Source of the DNA: CAIQPS01 sp963721365
Lineage (GTDB): Bacteria > Actinomycetota > Thermoleophilia > RBG-16-64-13
Reading direction: 5' to 3'
NCBI GenBank assembly: GCA_963721365.1
Contig: CAVRJE010000023.1
Span: 416,303 to 480,302 of the forward strand
DNA length: 64,000 nt
Below are positions 34,242-42,836 of the stretch, piece after piece; within the stretch, counting starts at the first letter, position 1; every line of letters starts with the position of its first letter. The notes beneath the pieces are model-generated. The model saw nothing but the letters and a program-made list of their open reading frames with translations. It searched no databases and was not told the DNA's origin. Both the position numbers and the translations under genes were made by a program.

Positions 34242-35074
34242 CGGGCCTCCTCCATATGTGCCATTTCACCAGACCGCCGGGCTGCCACGGGAACAGGGTG
34301 CGCGAGCACGGCGACCGCCGCGGCGACCGCCTCTTCCCTCAGCAGGCTCTCCCCCACGAGCGCGGCGTCTATGCCGGCCGACGCGATGAGCTCCAGATCG
34401 GCGCGGCTCTTGATGCCGCTCTCCGAGACCAGCAGCCGGCCGGCGGGTACGAGCGCCGCCAACCGAAGACTCGTATCGAGCGAGACTTCGAACGTGCGGA
34501 GGTCGCGGTTGTTGATGCCGATCGCCACTCCCTCCACGCCGAGCGCCCGCGCCATCTCCCTTTCGTCGTGCACCTCCAACAATACGTCCAGACCGAGGTC
34601 CGCGACCAGAGCCGATAGGTCCCGTAGTGACCTATCGTCGAGGATGGCGGCGATCAGCAGGACGGCCGACGCGCCGAAGGCGCGGGCTTCGTGTACCTGG
34701 TAGGGGTCGATGGTGAAATCCTTGCGGAGCAGGGGCAGCCGCGTACTCGCCGCCGCCTCCCGCAGGTCGGCGAGGCTTCCACCGAAGTGGTCTCCCTCGG
34801 TGAGGATCGAGACGGCCGCGGCACCGCCGGCCTCGTAGGCGGCGACCAGCGAGCCGACATCCAGGTCTGGCCGTATGGGCCCCTTGCTCGGGGAGAAGCG
34901 CTTCACCTCGGCGATGACCGAGACGCCGGGGACCCGGAGAGCCTCGGCGAACGAAAACCGGGGACCCTGGACACTCGTCCTTTCCAGCTCGGCGCGCGGC
35001 ACCCGGGCCTTGCGCTCGGCAAGGCGGCGCCGGACGTCGGGGAGGATGGCGTCCAGATAGGAAGGGCTGCTCAT
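34238..35074 (-). CDS. trpC: Indole-3-glycerol phosphate synthase
   Basis: The 278-residue protein is TrpC. VIAEVKRFSPSKGPIRPDLD has the catalytic lysine and the SPSKG phosphate-binding block, LLRKDFTIDPYQVHEARAFG has the second lysine, and LLEVHDEREMARALG, INNRDLRTFEVSLD and VSESGIKSRADLE complete the barrel. It closes carboxyphenylaminodeoxyribulose phosphate into indole-3-glycerol phosphate. ATG 35074 overlaps the trpD stop. Confidence 0.94.
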   Translation of the reverse strand: MSSPSYLDAILPDVRRRLAERKARVPRAELERTSVQGPRFSFAEALRVPGVSVIAEVKRFSPSKGPIRPDLDVGSLVAAYEAGGAAAVSILTEGDHFGGSLADLREAAASTRLPLLRKDFTIDPYQVHEARAFGASAVLLIAAILDDRSLRDLSALVADLGLDVLLEVHDEREMARALGVEGVAIGINNRDLRTFEVSLDTSLRLAALVPAGRLLVSESGIKSRADLELIASAGIDAALVGESLLREEAVAAAVAVLAHPVPVAARRSGEMAHMEEAR

Positions 35075-36272
35075 GCGGCTCCTCTGTCGGCGCCACCGCC
35101 GCCATCCCCGCGCGCAAGCCGGTTGGTCAGAGCGATCAGCCGCTCGAGCACGTCCATTGCGCTCCCCGAGTCGATGGAGGTCCGGGCGAGGCCTACTCCT
35201 TCGCGAACGGACAAGGCCGCCCCGGCGACGTAGAGAGCCGCGGCCGCGTTCATCAAGACGGCATCGCGCGGCCCCCCCTCCCGGCCCTCGAGCACGTCGC
35301 GGATGATGGCAGCGTTCGTCCCGGCGTCGCCGCCGCTCAAGGTCGTCAGCGGGTACCGAGGAAGGTCGCAATCCTCCGGCTCGAGCTGGAACGAGCGGTG
35401 GGCGACGCCGCTCGTCACCTCTATCGCCTTGTTAGGTCCCGTGACCGAAAGTTCGTCCATGCCCAGGTCTCCGCATACGACGAGGGCGTGCTCGCAACCC
35501 ATGCGGGCGAGCGCGTCGCCCATGACGTAGAGGTGCTGCGGGCTGCTCACCCCTATCAGCTGGCGGCGGGCGCCGGCAGGGTTGGTCAGCGGGCCCAGCA
35601 GGTTGAAGACCGTGCGGACGCCTAGGGCGCGCCGTACCCCGGCGACTCTCCCGGCCGCCGGATGGTGAAGCGCGGCGAGCATGAACCCCATCCCGACCTC
35701 GTCGATGCAGATCGCGACCTCACGCGGTCCCAGACCGATCTGCACGCCGAGCGCCTCGAGCACGTCGGCCGAGCCACAGAGCGAGCTTGCGGCCCGGTTG
35801 CCGTGCTTGGCTATCTTCACCCCCGCCCCGGCCGCTACGAAAGCCGCAGTCGTCGAGATGTTGAACGTTCCCAGCGAGTCTCCGCCGGTGCCGACCACGT
35901 CTACGAGCGCTCCGCTATGGACGCTGTCGACGAGGACGGCCGCCCGCCGCATACCATCTGCCAGTCCTGCTATCTCGTCGGCCGTCTCCCCCTTGACTCT
36001 GAGGCCCATGAGAAAGGCGGCGATCTGCACGTCGTCGACCTCCCCGCTCACAAGCTGGTCGAGGATGCAGGCCGCTTCCTCCCGGGTGAGATCCTCTTTC
36101 TCGGCCAGACGCCTCAGGGCGTCGGCGAACTCGAGGAGACGCGCCGGCCGGGCCCGGCCGGCGGCATGCGCGGGACCCGGCGAGGCGGCCGCACCCGAGG
36201 TGGCGACAGGCTCACTCGGCGCGGCCTGCGCGCAGCCAGGCGCCGCCGGGGAGGCCGCCGCGGCCAGGGCGC

Positions 36273-36276
<4 letters not shown>
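35071..36276 (-). CDS. trpD: Anthranilate phosphoribosyltransferase
   Basis: The 401-residue protein is TrpD, with a non-conserved alanine/proline-rich N-terminal extension of about 45 residues. The core starts LEFADALRRLAEKEDLTREE. The PRPP-binding block is VDVVGTGGDSLGTFNISTTA, followed by KHGNRAASSLCGSADVLEAL and FNLLGPLTNPAGARRQLIGV. ATG 36276 overlaps the trpG stop; the extension could mean that a later start is used, but no better RBS is seen. Confidence 0.93.
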
Positions 36277-36928
<652 letters not shown>

Positions 36929-36938
<10 letters not shown>

Positions 36939-38458
36939 TCCTCTTGAGCGGCCGCTAGTTCGATAGCCCGAAGCATGGCCCCGGCCTTGTTCTGGGTCTC
37001 CCGGTACTCGCTCTCCGGGTCGGAATCCGCGACGATGCCGGCGCCCGCCTGCACATAGGCCCGGCCGCCGCGCACCAGGATCGTGCGGATGTAGATACAG
37101 GAATCGAGGTCGCCGGAGTGGCTGAGATAGCCGATGGCTCCGGCATACGGGCCGCGGCGCACGGGCTCGAGCTCATCGATGATCTCCATGGCCCGGACCT
37201 TCGGCGCACCGGAGACGGTCCCCGCGGGGAAGACGGCACGCAACGCGTCCATCGGCCCAACCCCGCTCTCCAACTCGCCCGATACCGACGACACCATGTG
37301 CATCACGTGGCTGTACCGCTCGACCTCCATGAAGCTGTCCACTCGGACCGTGCCCGCTCGGCACACCCTGCCCAGATCGTTCCGGCCGAGGTCGACCAGC
37401 ATCAGATGCTCGGCCTTTTCCTTTTCGTCTTTCAGCATCTCCTCGGCCAGCCGCGTGTCCTCGGCCGGGGTCGCTCCCCGCGGCCGGGTACCGGCGATGG
37501 GCCGGGTCTCGGCGTACCGGCCGGTCACCGTCACCAGCGGCTCAGGGCTGGATCCGACCACCTCGAAGTCGCGGAACGAGATGTAGTACATGTACGGGCT
37601 GGGGTTCACCGCTCTCAGCCCCCTATAGATGGAGAAGCCGCCGACCGAGACCGGCAGCTCGAAGCGTTGCGACAGCACCACCTGGAACGCGTCCCCCGCG
37701 CGGATGTACTCCCGGATCCGCTCCACCCCGGCGACGAAACGGTCGCGTTCGAACGTGGACCGCACCTGAGTGGTTTGGGGCGCGGTGGCGGGGTCGCGGC
37801 GCGACGCGCCTTCAGGGAGCGGAAGCGGCGCGCGCAACCGGGCCTTGATACCGGCCAGGCGGTCGACCGCGGCCGCGTAGGCCGCGTCGATGTCGGGCTC
37901 CTCGTCGGTGAAGATGTTCGTGAGCAAAGTGATGGTGTGCCGCAGGTGGTCGAACACCACCACGACGTCGGTCAGCAAGAACGCCATGTCGGGCAGGCCC
38001 AGATCGTCGGGCGGCGGTGCAGGCAGGTGTTCCACGTGGCGCACGCAGTCGTAGCCGAAGTAGCCCACGGCGCCGCCGACAAACGGCGGCAGGTCTTCGA
38101 GGGGCGGTACCCGGTACCTGGCCAGGTGGCGGGCCATGAAGGCGAAGGGGTCCCCTCCCTGGGAGGCGAGGTCTTCGGACGCGTCGACTCCCCCACGCCG
38201 CACCGTGACCACCCCCCCGCTCAGCCGGATGCTCTCCCAGGCTTTGACGCCCAGGAACGAGTAGCGGCCAAGCCGCAGGCCCTGCTCCGCGCTCTCCAGC
38301 AAGAAGCACCCCGCCGGCTGCCGCAGCTTCAGGAAGGCGGAGACGGGCGTCTCGGTGTCGTCAAGAAAGCCGTGCGAGACGGGGATGACGTTATAGCTAG
38401 CGCTGAGCCTCCGCGCCTCTTCGAGTGAGGGCGCGGTGGCGATGGTGCCGGATGTCAT
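36929..38458 (-). CDS. trpE: Anthranilate synthase component I
   Basis: The 509-residue protein is TrpE. The feedback-inhibition motif LLES is kept (CFLLESAEQGLRLGRYSFLG). The chorismate-binding domain has ISFRDFEVVGSSPEPLV, RPIAGTRPRGATPAEDTRL, LVDLGRNDLGRVCRAGTV and FPAGTVSGAPKVRAMEII. It converts chorismate to anthranilate with TrpG and is inhibited by tryptophan. It lies six bases after hisI. Confidence 0.94.
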
Positions 38459-38464
38459 GGCCGC

Positions 38465-38908
38465 CTACCCTTCTCGGCGAGCGAGAAAAGGCGGCTTCTC
38501 TCCGGTGGCCGAGCTAAGCCATCGGCCGTCGAAGCAGGTGAAGTCCCCCGTGTGGCAAGCGGCGCCGGTCTGCTCCACGATGGCGAGCAAGGTGTCGCCG
38601 TCGCAGTCGTAACGCAACTCGTGGACCTTCTGGAAATGCCCCGAGGTGGCGCCCTTGTTCCAGTACTCGTTGCGCGAGCGGCTGAAGAACCAGGTGGTGC
38701 CGGTCTCGAGCGTCCGGCGAAGCGATTCGGGGTTCATGTAGGCCAGCATAAGGACTTCGCCGGTGGTCCATTCCTGGACTATGCACGGCACAAGCCCCTT
38801 GGAATCGTATTTGACGGCACGGAGGGCCGCGGCGGCATCCGCCCTCTCTGCGCCTGCGGCCGGGTCCGGGATACCGGTCGGCTGGGGAATGTCGGTCTGC
38901 TCTGGCAT
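38465..38908 (-). CDS. hisI: Phosphoribosyl-AMP cyclohydrolase
   Basis: The 147-residue protein is HisI (without the HisE domain). The core is LVPCIVQEWTTGEVLMLAYM, TWFFSRSRNEYWNKGATSGH, and the metal-binding YDCDGDTLLAIVEQTGAACH. It opens the purine ring of PR-AMP in histidine synthesis. Being first in the trp operon links histidine and tryptophan synthesis, both of which draw on PRPP. Confidence 0.93.
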   Translation of the reverse strand: MPEQTDIPQPTGIPDPAAGAERADAAAALRAVKYDSKGLVPCIVQEWTTGEVLMLAYMNPESLRRTLETGTTWFFSRSRNEYWNKGATSGHFQKVHELRYDCDGDTLLAIVEQTGAACHTGDFTCFDGRWLSSATGEKPPFLARREG

Positions 38909-39000
38909 GTCTCTTCTTTCGTGGTCGCTGTCCGTCGGGTGGCGCGTCGCCGCACCGGAGGCCGGCCGGGCCGATCGAGGATCAGCCGGCCGCTGGAGGT

Positions 39001-39023
39001 GCCCCTCGCGTTCCGCGAGGGGC
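39001..39023 (-). promoter_or_regulatory. Attenuator-like hairpin of the hisI-trp operon
   Basis: GCCCCTCGCG-GAA-CGCGAGGGGC (read on the minus strand) is a perfect 10-bp stem. It begins at the stop codon of the leader peptide, right after the tryptophan codons. No T-run follows, which is common for high-GC actinobacterial attenuators. A second imperfect stem (GGCCGGC...GCCGGCC) lies between it and hisI. Confidence 0.55.
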
Positions 39024-39148
39024 TAGGACCACGCCCAATGCCGAGCCTGAAAGCTGTCGATGTGACCGCGACGAGAGCCGGCCGAGACCGCGCACGAGGG
39101 CCGGGCGGCAGAGCGCCGCGATCTCCCGTATGTCGTCCGTGCCGTCAT
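39023..39148 (-). CDS. trpL: Putative trp leader peptide (41 residues, ends HWAWS)
   Basis: A short ORF starts at ATG 39148 with GGGAG three bases upstream, and codes for 41 residues, ending RHWAWS before TAG. Two of the last four codons are TGG. The stop codon touches the perfect hairpin at 39001-39023. A promoter (TTGACC-N18-TATCAT at 39213-39184) puts the transcript start about 29 bases before the ATG. This is the layout of a ribosome-mediated tryptophan attenuator. The peptide is longer than most trp leaders. Confidence 0.5.
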   Translation of the reverse strand: MTARTTYGRSRRSAARPSCAVSAGSRRGHIDSFQARHWAWS

Positions 39149-39183
39149 GGCTCCCACTCGGTCGAGCTTCGAACAGTGCGGGT

Positions 39184-39213
39184 ATGATACACGGGGTCGC
39201 GCCATGCGGTCAA
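39184..39213 (-). promoter_or_regulatory. Promoter of the hisI-trp operon
   Basis: On the minus strand TTGACC (39213-39208), an 18-base spacer and TATCAT (39189-39184) match a sigma-70 promoter. The overlapping TATGAT on the plus strand may serve cinA, so the two promoters would be divergent and overlapping. Confidence 0.5.
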
Positions 39214-39239
39214 CGCCGGGAACAGGAGCGCCCAAAGCG

Positions 39240-40493
39240 ATGGACAGGAACGCCGAACTGATATTCACCGGCGATGAACTGCTGAGAGGCGACATCGTCA
39301 ATACCAACCAGGCCTATCTCGGCCAGAGGCTGCTCGACCTCGGCATCTTCGCGACGCACGCCGTCTCGGTCTCGGACGACCTGGCCGCCATCGTCGCCGC
39401 CATCGGTGATGCTCTTGCCCGCCGCCCGGAAGTGCTGGTCCTCTCGGGCGGACTGGGACCGACCGAGGACGATCTGACCCGGGAGGCGACGGCCGCGGCC
39501 CTCGGGCTACCCCTCGAGCATCACGAGGATCTGCTCGAGCAGATCAGGGAGCGCTTCGCCGCCCGCGGCTACAGGATGGGCGAGAGTAACGGCAAGCAGG
39601 CGCAATTGCCGCGGGGGGCCACCGCCATTCCCATCTCCGGCACCGCCCCCGGGTTCTTCCTCGAGCGTCAAGGGACCCTCGTGGTGGCCCTCCCCGGAGT
39701 ACCCTGGGAGTTGAAGGAGATGTGGGAAAGCACGATCGAGCCACGACTCGCGGCCGAGCCGGGCTCCGGCGCCGGGCACGCCGTGAGACGGATCAGAGTG
39801 TTCGGCATCGGCGAATCGACGGCCGCCGAAAAGCTGGCCGATCTACCCTGGAGAGGCTCGGATGTCGAGATCGGGACGCGGGCCAGCCTCGAAGAACTGA
39901 CCATCATTCTGAGGGGCCCGGCCACACCGGAGGGCAGCCGCCGGCTGGATGAGATCCAGGCCCGGGTCTGTTCGGCCCTCGGCGACCGGGTCCTTGGCGT
40001 CGACGGGCCGGGGCTGCCCGAGATCGTAGGAAAGCTGCTGCTCGAGGCCGGCCTTACGGTCGCGGCAGCGGAGTCGTGCACAGGCGGCCTGGTAGGCAAG
40101 CGCTTCACCGATGTCCCCGGTAGCAGCGACTACTTTCTCGGCGGCGTGACGGCATACAGCAACGAGGTCAAGACCCGGATGTTGGGTGTGCCCGCGGAGC
40201 TTCTGGCGGAGCACGGAGCCGTGAGCGCCGAAGTGGCAGGTGCGATGGCCGAAGGGGTTCAGCGCCTGCTCTCTTCCGATTGCGCTCTCTCCACCACCGG
40301 GGTCGCAGGTCCCGGCGGAGGTACCGAAGACAAGCCGGTGGGGCTGGTCTTCATCGGCAGCGTGGTCAAAGGGGTGACCGAGGTGGAACGGCTACGGCTC
40401 TTCGGCCGCCGCGATCAGATCCGGGAACGGGCCGCTCTCGCCGCCCTGGACCTCTTGCGCCGGCGGTTGCTCCGCGAGTCCGCGGGAACCTAG
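39240..40493 (+). CDS. cinA: CinA-family protein (nicotinamide-nucleotide amidase)
   Basis: The 417-residue protein has the N-terminal MoaB-like domain (IFTGDELLRGDIVNTNQAYL, LVLSGGLGPTEDDLTREATA) and the C-terminal amidase domain (VAAAESCTGGLVGKRFTDVP, TTGVAGPGGGTEDKPVGLVF). CinA proteins deamidate nicotinamide mononucleotide and may also hydrolyse ADP-ribose, in pyridine-nucleotide salvage. ATG 39240 is the family start; an upstream frame opening at 39147 would add a leader across the promoter. No strong Shine-Dalgarno is visible except AACAGGAG at 39221. Confidence 0.92.
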   Translation: MDRNAELIFTGDELLRGDIVNTNQAYLGQRLLDLGIFATHAVSVSDDLAAIVAAIGDALARRPEVLVLSGGLGPTEDDLTREATAAALGLPLEHHEDLLEQIRERFAARGYRMGESNGKQAQLPRGATAIPISGTAPGFFLERQGTLVVALPGVPWELKEMWESTIEPRLAAEPGSGAGHAVRRIRVFGIGESTAAEKLADLPWRGSDVEIGTRASLEELTIILRGPATPEGSRRLDEIQARVCSALGDRVLGVDGPGLPEIVGKLLLEAGLTVAAAESCTGGLVGKRFTDVPGSSDYFLGGVTAYSNEVKTRMLGVPAELLAEHGAVSAEVAGAMAEGVQRLLSSDCALSTTGVAGPGGGTEDKPVGLVFIGSVVKGVTEVERLRLFGRRDQIRERAALAALDLLRRRLLRESAGT

Positions 40494-40511
40494 CAGGGCC
40501 CGGCCCCCCGG

Positions 40512-40537
40512 GCGCGGCCGGCCCGGCTTGGCCGCGC
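40512..40537. terminator. Bidirectional hairpin between cinA and the L,D-transpeptidase gene
   Basis: GCGCGGCC pairs with GGCCGCGC around a ten-base loop in the 61-base gap between the two convergent stops. There is no T-run on either side. Confidence 0.45.
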
Positions 40538-40554
40538 GCGGACCTTGCGGCCTC

Positions 40555-41898
40555 CTAGCTAGCCTTGTTGTAGAAGACGTCCACGGGCATCCCCACCGAC
40601 AGATACGGATAGAGGACGTCCTGCAACCAGATCGGGGTCCGGATGCAGCCGTGGCTCGCCGGGTAGGTGGGGACGCTGGGATAGCCGTGGATGGCGTTGT
40701 GGGGCATGAAATAGCACGGCGAGTAGATGGGGCCCAGCGGGCAGGTGACCCAGCCCTTGTTCTTGCTGCGCAGGTGCCAGCCCCCGGTGGGAGTACCGTA
40801 CTTGCCGGTAGACACGTGCAGCGCCAGCACGACCTTCTCGTCCCTGATCATCATGAGCACCTGCCGGGTGAGGTCGCACTCCAGCCGGTCCTCCCCGGTC
40901 CCTCGTAGTACCGGCTTGGGAGCCTGCGCCACAAAGAAGCGCTCCCAGAACTGCGGTCCCACCGTGCCGGTCCGCTTCAGCCGCTCGTACTTCTCGAAGG
41001 CCATGACCGCGTCGCGGGTCTGGCTATCGTATTTCCCGTCCGCCTCGCCGCAGAAGTAGCGGAGCGCGTTCAGTCGGTTCTGGATCATCAGCACCAGGGG
41101 CCCCTTCGACCCTTTGCGCAGGTCGGGATACTCGGCCACCGGATCTACGGCGGCCGGATGAGCGGTCCGGCTCGCGACAGTCTGTACAAACGTCCTCTGA
41201 AGCATGGTCACAAGCTCTTGATGGGTGAGGCTCAGAGTGGGCAACAACCAGCCGTCGGCCGGGATCTCGAACAGTCCGAGCCGGTACGCGATGGCCACCG
41301 AGGAAGCGTACTTCGGGGTGATGAAGGCCCTATCCTGAAAACCGCCGAGCCACCGGTCGATCTGGTAAGGGGTGAGGGAATCGTCCACGGTCAGAGCGTG
41401 CTTCTTCACGGAATAGCGGAGAGCGTCGACCAGCAGGGCCGCCGCCTCCTCGCGGGACACCGGGGCGTTTGGAGCAAAAGTGAGCAGAGACGCGCCGTCC
41501 ATTATCCCGGCCCGGTGCACCGCGCCGATCTCGCCGAAGCCCCAGTCCGCCGGCTCCACATCGAAGAAGTCCGCGAACTCACAAGCGGGCAGGCGGAGGG
41601 CGCGCGCGAGATAGACCGCCATCTGTGCGCGGGTGGCCGTGTCGGAAGGCGCGAACCAGGGGTCCTCTTGACGGTTGGTGTAGCCCCTCAGAGCCAAGGC
41701 CAGGACGGCCTCCGAATAGCTCTCCTCCGGGACGATCGCGAGAGAAGTGCCGGCCGCCTGCGCCTGCCCTCCCGCCGTCACCGCTACGGCCAGCAGCAAC
41801 CCCGCGCCGAGGGCGGCGAGCGAAAGCAGCGGCCGGCGGAGCAGAGCCCTCTTCGGGCCATTCCAGCCAGTTCCGGGCGGCGCCAAATCCTGCTTCAC
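40555..41898 (-). CDS. Secreted L,D-transpeptidase with SLH-like and peptidoglycan-binding domains
   Basis: The 447-residue protein has an N-terminal membrane signal (LLSLAALGAGLLLAVAVTAG, residues 25-44). SLH-like repeats follow (YTNRQEDPWFAPSDTATRAQ, and FAPNAPVSREEAAALLVDAL), then a peptidoglycan-binding domain (LVLMIQNRLNALRYFCGEAD). The YkuD catalytic domain ends with the nucleophile motif SHGCIRTPIW. It would cross-link peptidoglycan or anchor proteins outside the membrane. GAGGGGG precedes ATG 41898. Confidence 0.87.
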   Translation of the reverse strand: MKQDLAPPGTGWNGPKRALLRRPLLSLAALGAGLLLAVAVTAGGQAQAAGTSLAIVPEESYSEAVLALALRGYTNRQEDPWFAPSDTATRAQMAVYLARALRLPACEFADFFDVEPADWGFGEIGAVHRAGIMDGASLLTFAPNAPVSREEAAALLVDALRYSVKKHALTVDDSLTPYQIDRWLGGFQDRAFITPKYASSVAIAYRLGLFEIPADGWLLPTLSLTHQELVTMLQRTFVQTVASRTAHPAAVDPVAEYPDLRKGSKGPLVLMIQNRLNALRYFCGEADGKYDSQTRDAVMAFEKYERLKRTGTVGPQFWERFFVAQAPKPVLRGTGEDRLECDLTRQVLMMIRDEKVVLALHVSTGKYGTPTGGWHLRSKNKGWVTCPLGPIYSPCYFMPHNAIHGYPSVPTYPASHGCIRTPIWLQDVLYPYLSVGMPVDVFYNKAS

Positions 41899-42052
41899 AT
41901 CTGCCCCCTCAGCGGACTCGAGTGGAACGGGCCACGTACATCGGCTATGTTATCGCGGACTCGCCGATGCATGCTGGCGCCCATCGACGGGTATGGTCGT
42001 TGCGAAGTAGACTAGTGAGGAACGTCCCTCCGGACATGTGAAAGGTGAGAAT

Positions 42053-42308
42053 ATGGATCAACCCAAGGTCTTCCTCTACGCGCTTAGCACCTGCGGCCAC
42101 TGCAGGAACACCAAGAGGCTCCTGGACGCTCAACAACGTGACGTATGACTTCGTCGACGTGGACCTTCTTCCCCGGGACGAGATGAGCAAGACGATAGAA
42201 GAGGTCCGCAAGGTGAATCCTCAGGTGGCCTTCCCCACAGTGATCATCGGCGACAAAGTCATCGTGGGCTACCGCGAGATCGAGATCCTGGAGGCGTTGG
42301 GGCTGTGA
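42053..42308 (+). CDS. Glutaredoxin-like protein; one frameshift
   Basis: Removing one base at about 42128 gives an 84-residue thioredoxin-fold protein. It starts MDQPKVFLYALSTCGHCRNT with a CGHC active site, continues NNVTYDFVDVDLL and has the cis-proline block VAFPTVIIGDKVIVGY. It resembles glutaredoxins and NrdH-like redoxins. AAAGGTGAG precedes ATG 42053. The stop overlaps the next gene (GTGA), a ferredoxin-thioredoxin reductase catalytic chain, so the two form a redox pair. Confidence 0.75.
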
Positions 42309-42664
42309 GCGCTGCAGAGGAACTCTACGAACGCCTGAAGAAGGTCAACGAAGCCAAGGGCTACTACTTCAACAAGAACAGCGAGCTCACCATGGGGCTC
42401 CTCGAGGGTCTGCTGACCAACAAGGAGCGCTACGGCTACATGTGTTGCCCCTGCCGCCTCGCCGCCAGGGACCGCGAAGCCGACCGGGACATCATCTGTC
42501 CGTGCGACTACCGCGAGGCAGATGTGAAGGAATACGGCAGCTGCTACTGCAACCTCTACGTCTCGAAGGAATGGAACGAGGGGACGGTGCCGAACGTGCC
42601 GGTGCCCGAACGGCGCCCGGTGGAACGCGTCCTCTACTCGCGCTGGCCCGGCGGGGACGCCTGA
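42305..42664 (+). CDS. Ferredoxin-thioredoxin reductase catalytic beta chain-like protein
   Basis: The 119-residue protein has the FTR-beta cysteine pattern: C47-C48-P-C50, C65-P-C67 and C80-Y-C82, in the order CPC ... CPC ... CYC. This binds a [4Fe-4S] cluster next to a redox-active disulfide. FTR passes electrons from ferredoxin to thioredoxin-like proteins. It starts at GTG 42305, overlapping the glutaredoxin-like gene, so that redoxin is the likely partner. The plant-type FTR alpha subunit is absent, as in most bacteria outside cyanobacteria. Confidence 0.88.
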   Translation: MSAAEELYERLKKVNEAKGYYFNKNSELTMGLLEGLLTNKERYGYMCCPCRLAARDREADRDIICPCDYREADVKEYGSCYCNLYVSKEWNEGTVPNVPVPERRPVERVLYSRWPGGDA

Positions 42665-42697
42665 GCCTCGCTCTCACGCAATAGGCCGAGTCCGATC

Positions 42698-42731
42698 GGC
42701 GCGGCGGCGTAGCCCGCCGCGCCTCTTTTTT
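42698..42731 (+). terminator. Rho-independent terminator after the redoxin/FTR pair
   Basis: GGCGCGGCGG pairs with CCGCCGCGCC over a short loop and is followed by TCTTTTTT. It lies 34 bases after the stop at 42664. Confidence 0.85.
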
Positions 42732-42836
42732 CCCGCCCTCGCATACGGCCCTCAGGCTGTGGAATGCCTCCGCGCCCTTGTGTTAGCCTAGGTAGCCGCT
42801 GGGAGAGGGGGCACGGGGGCCGTCACGCGTGAGGCA

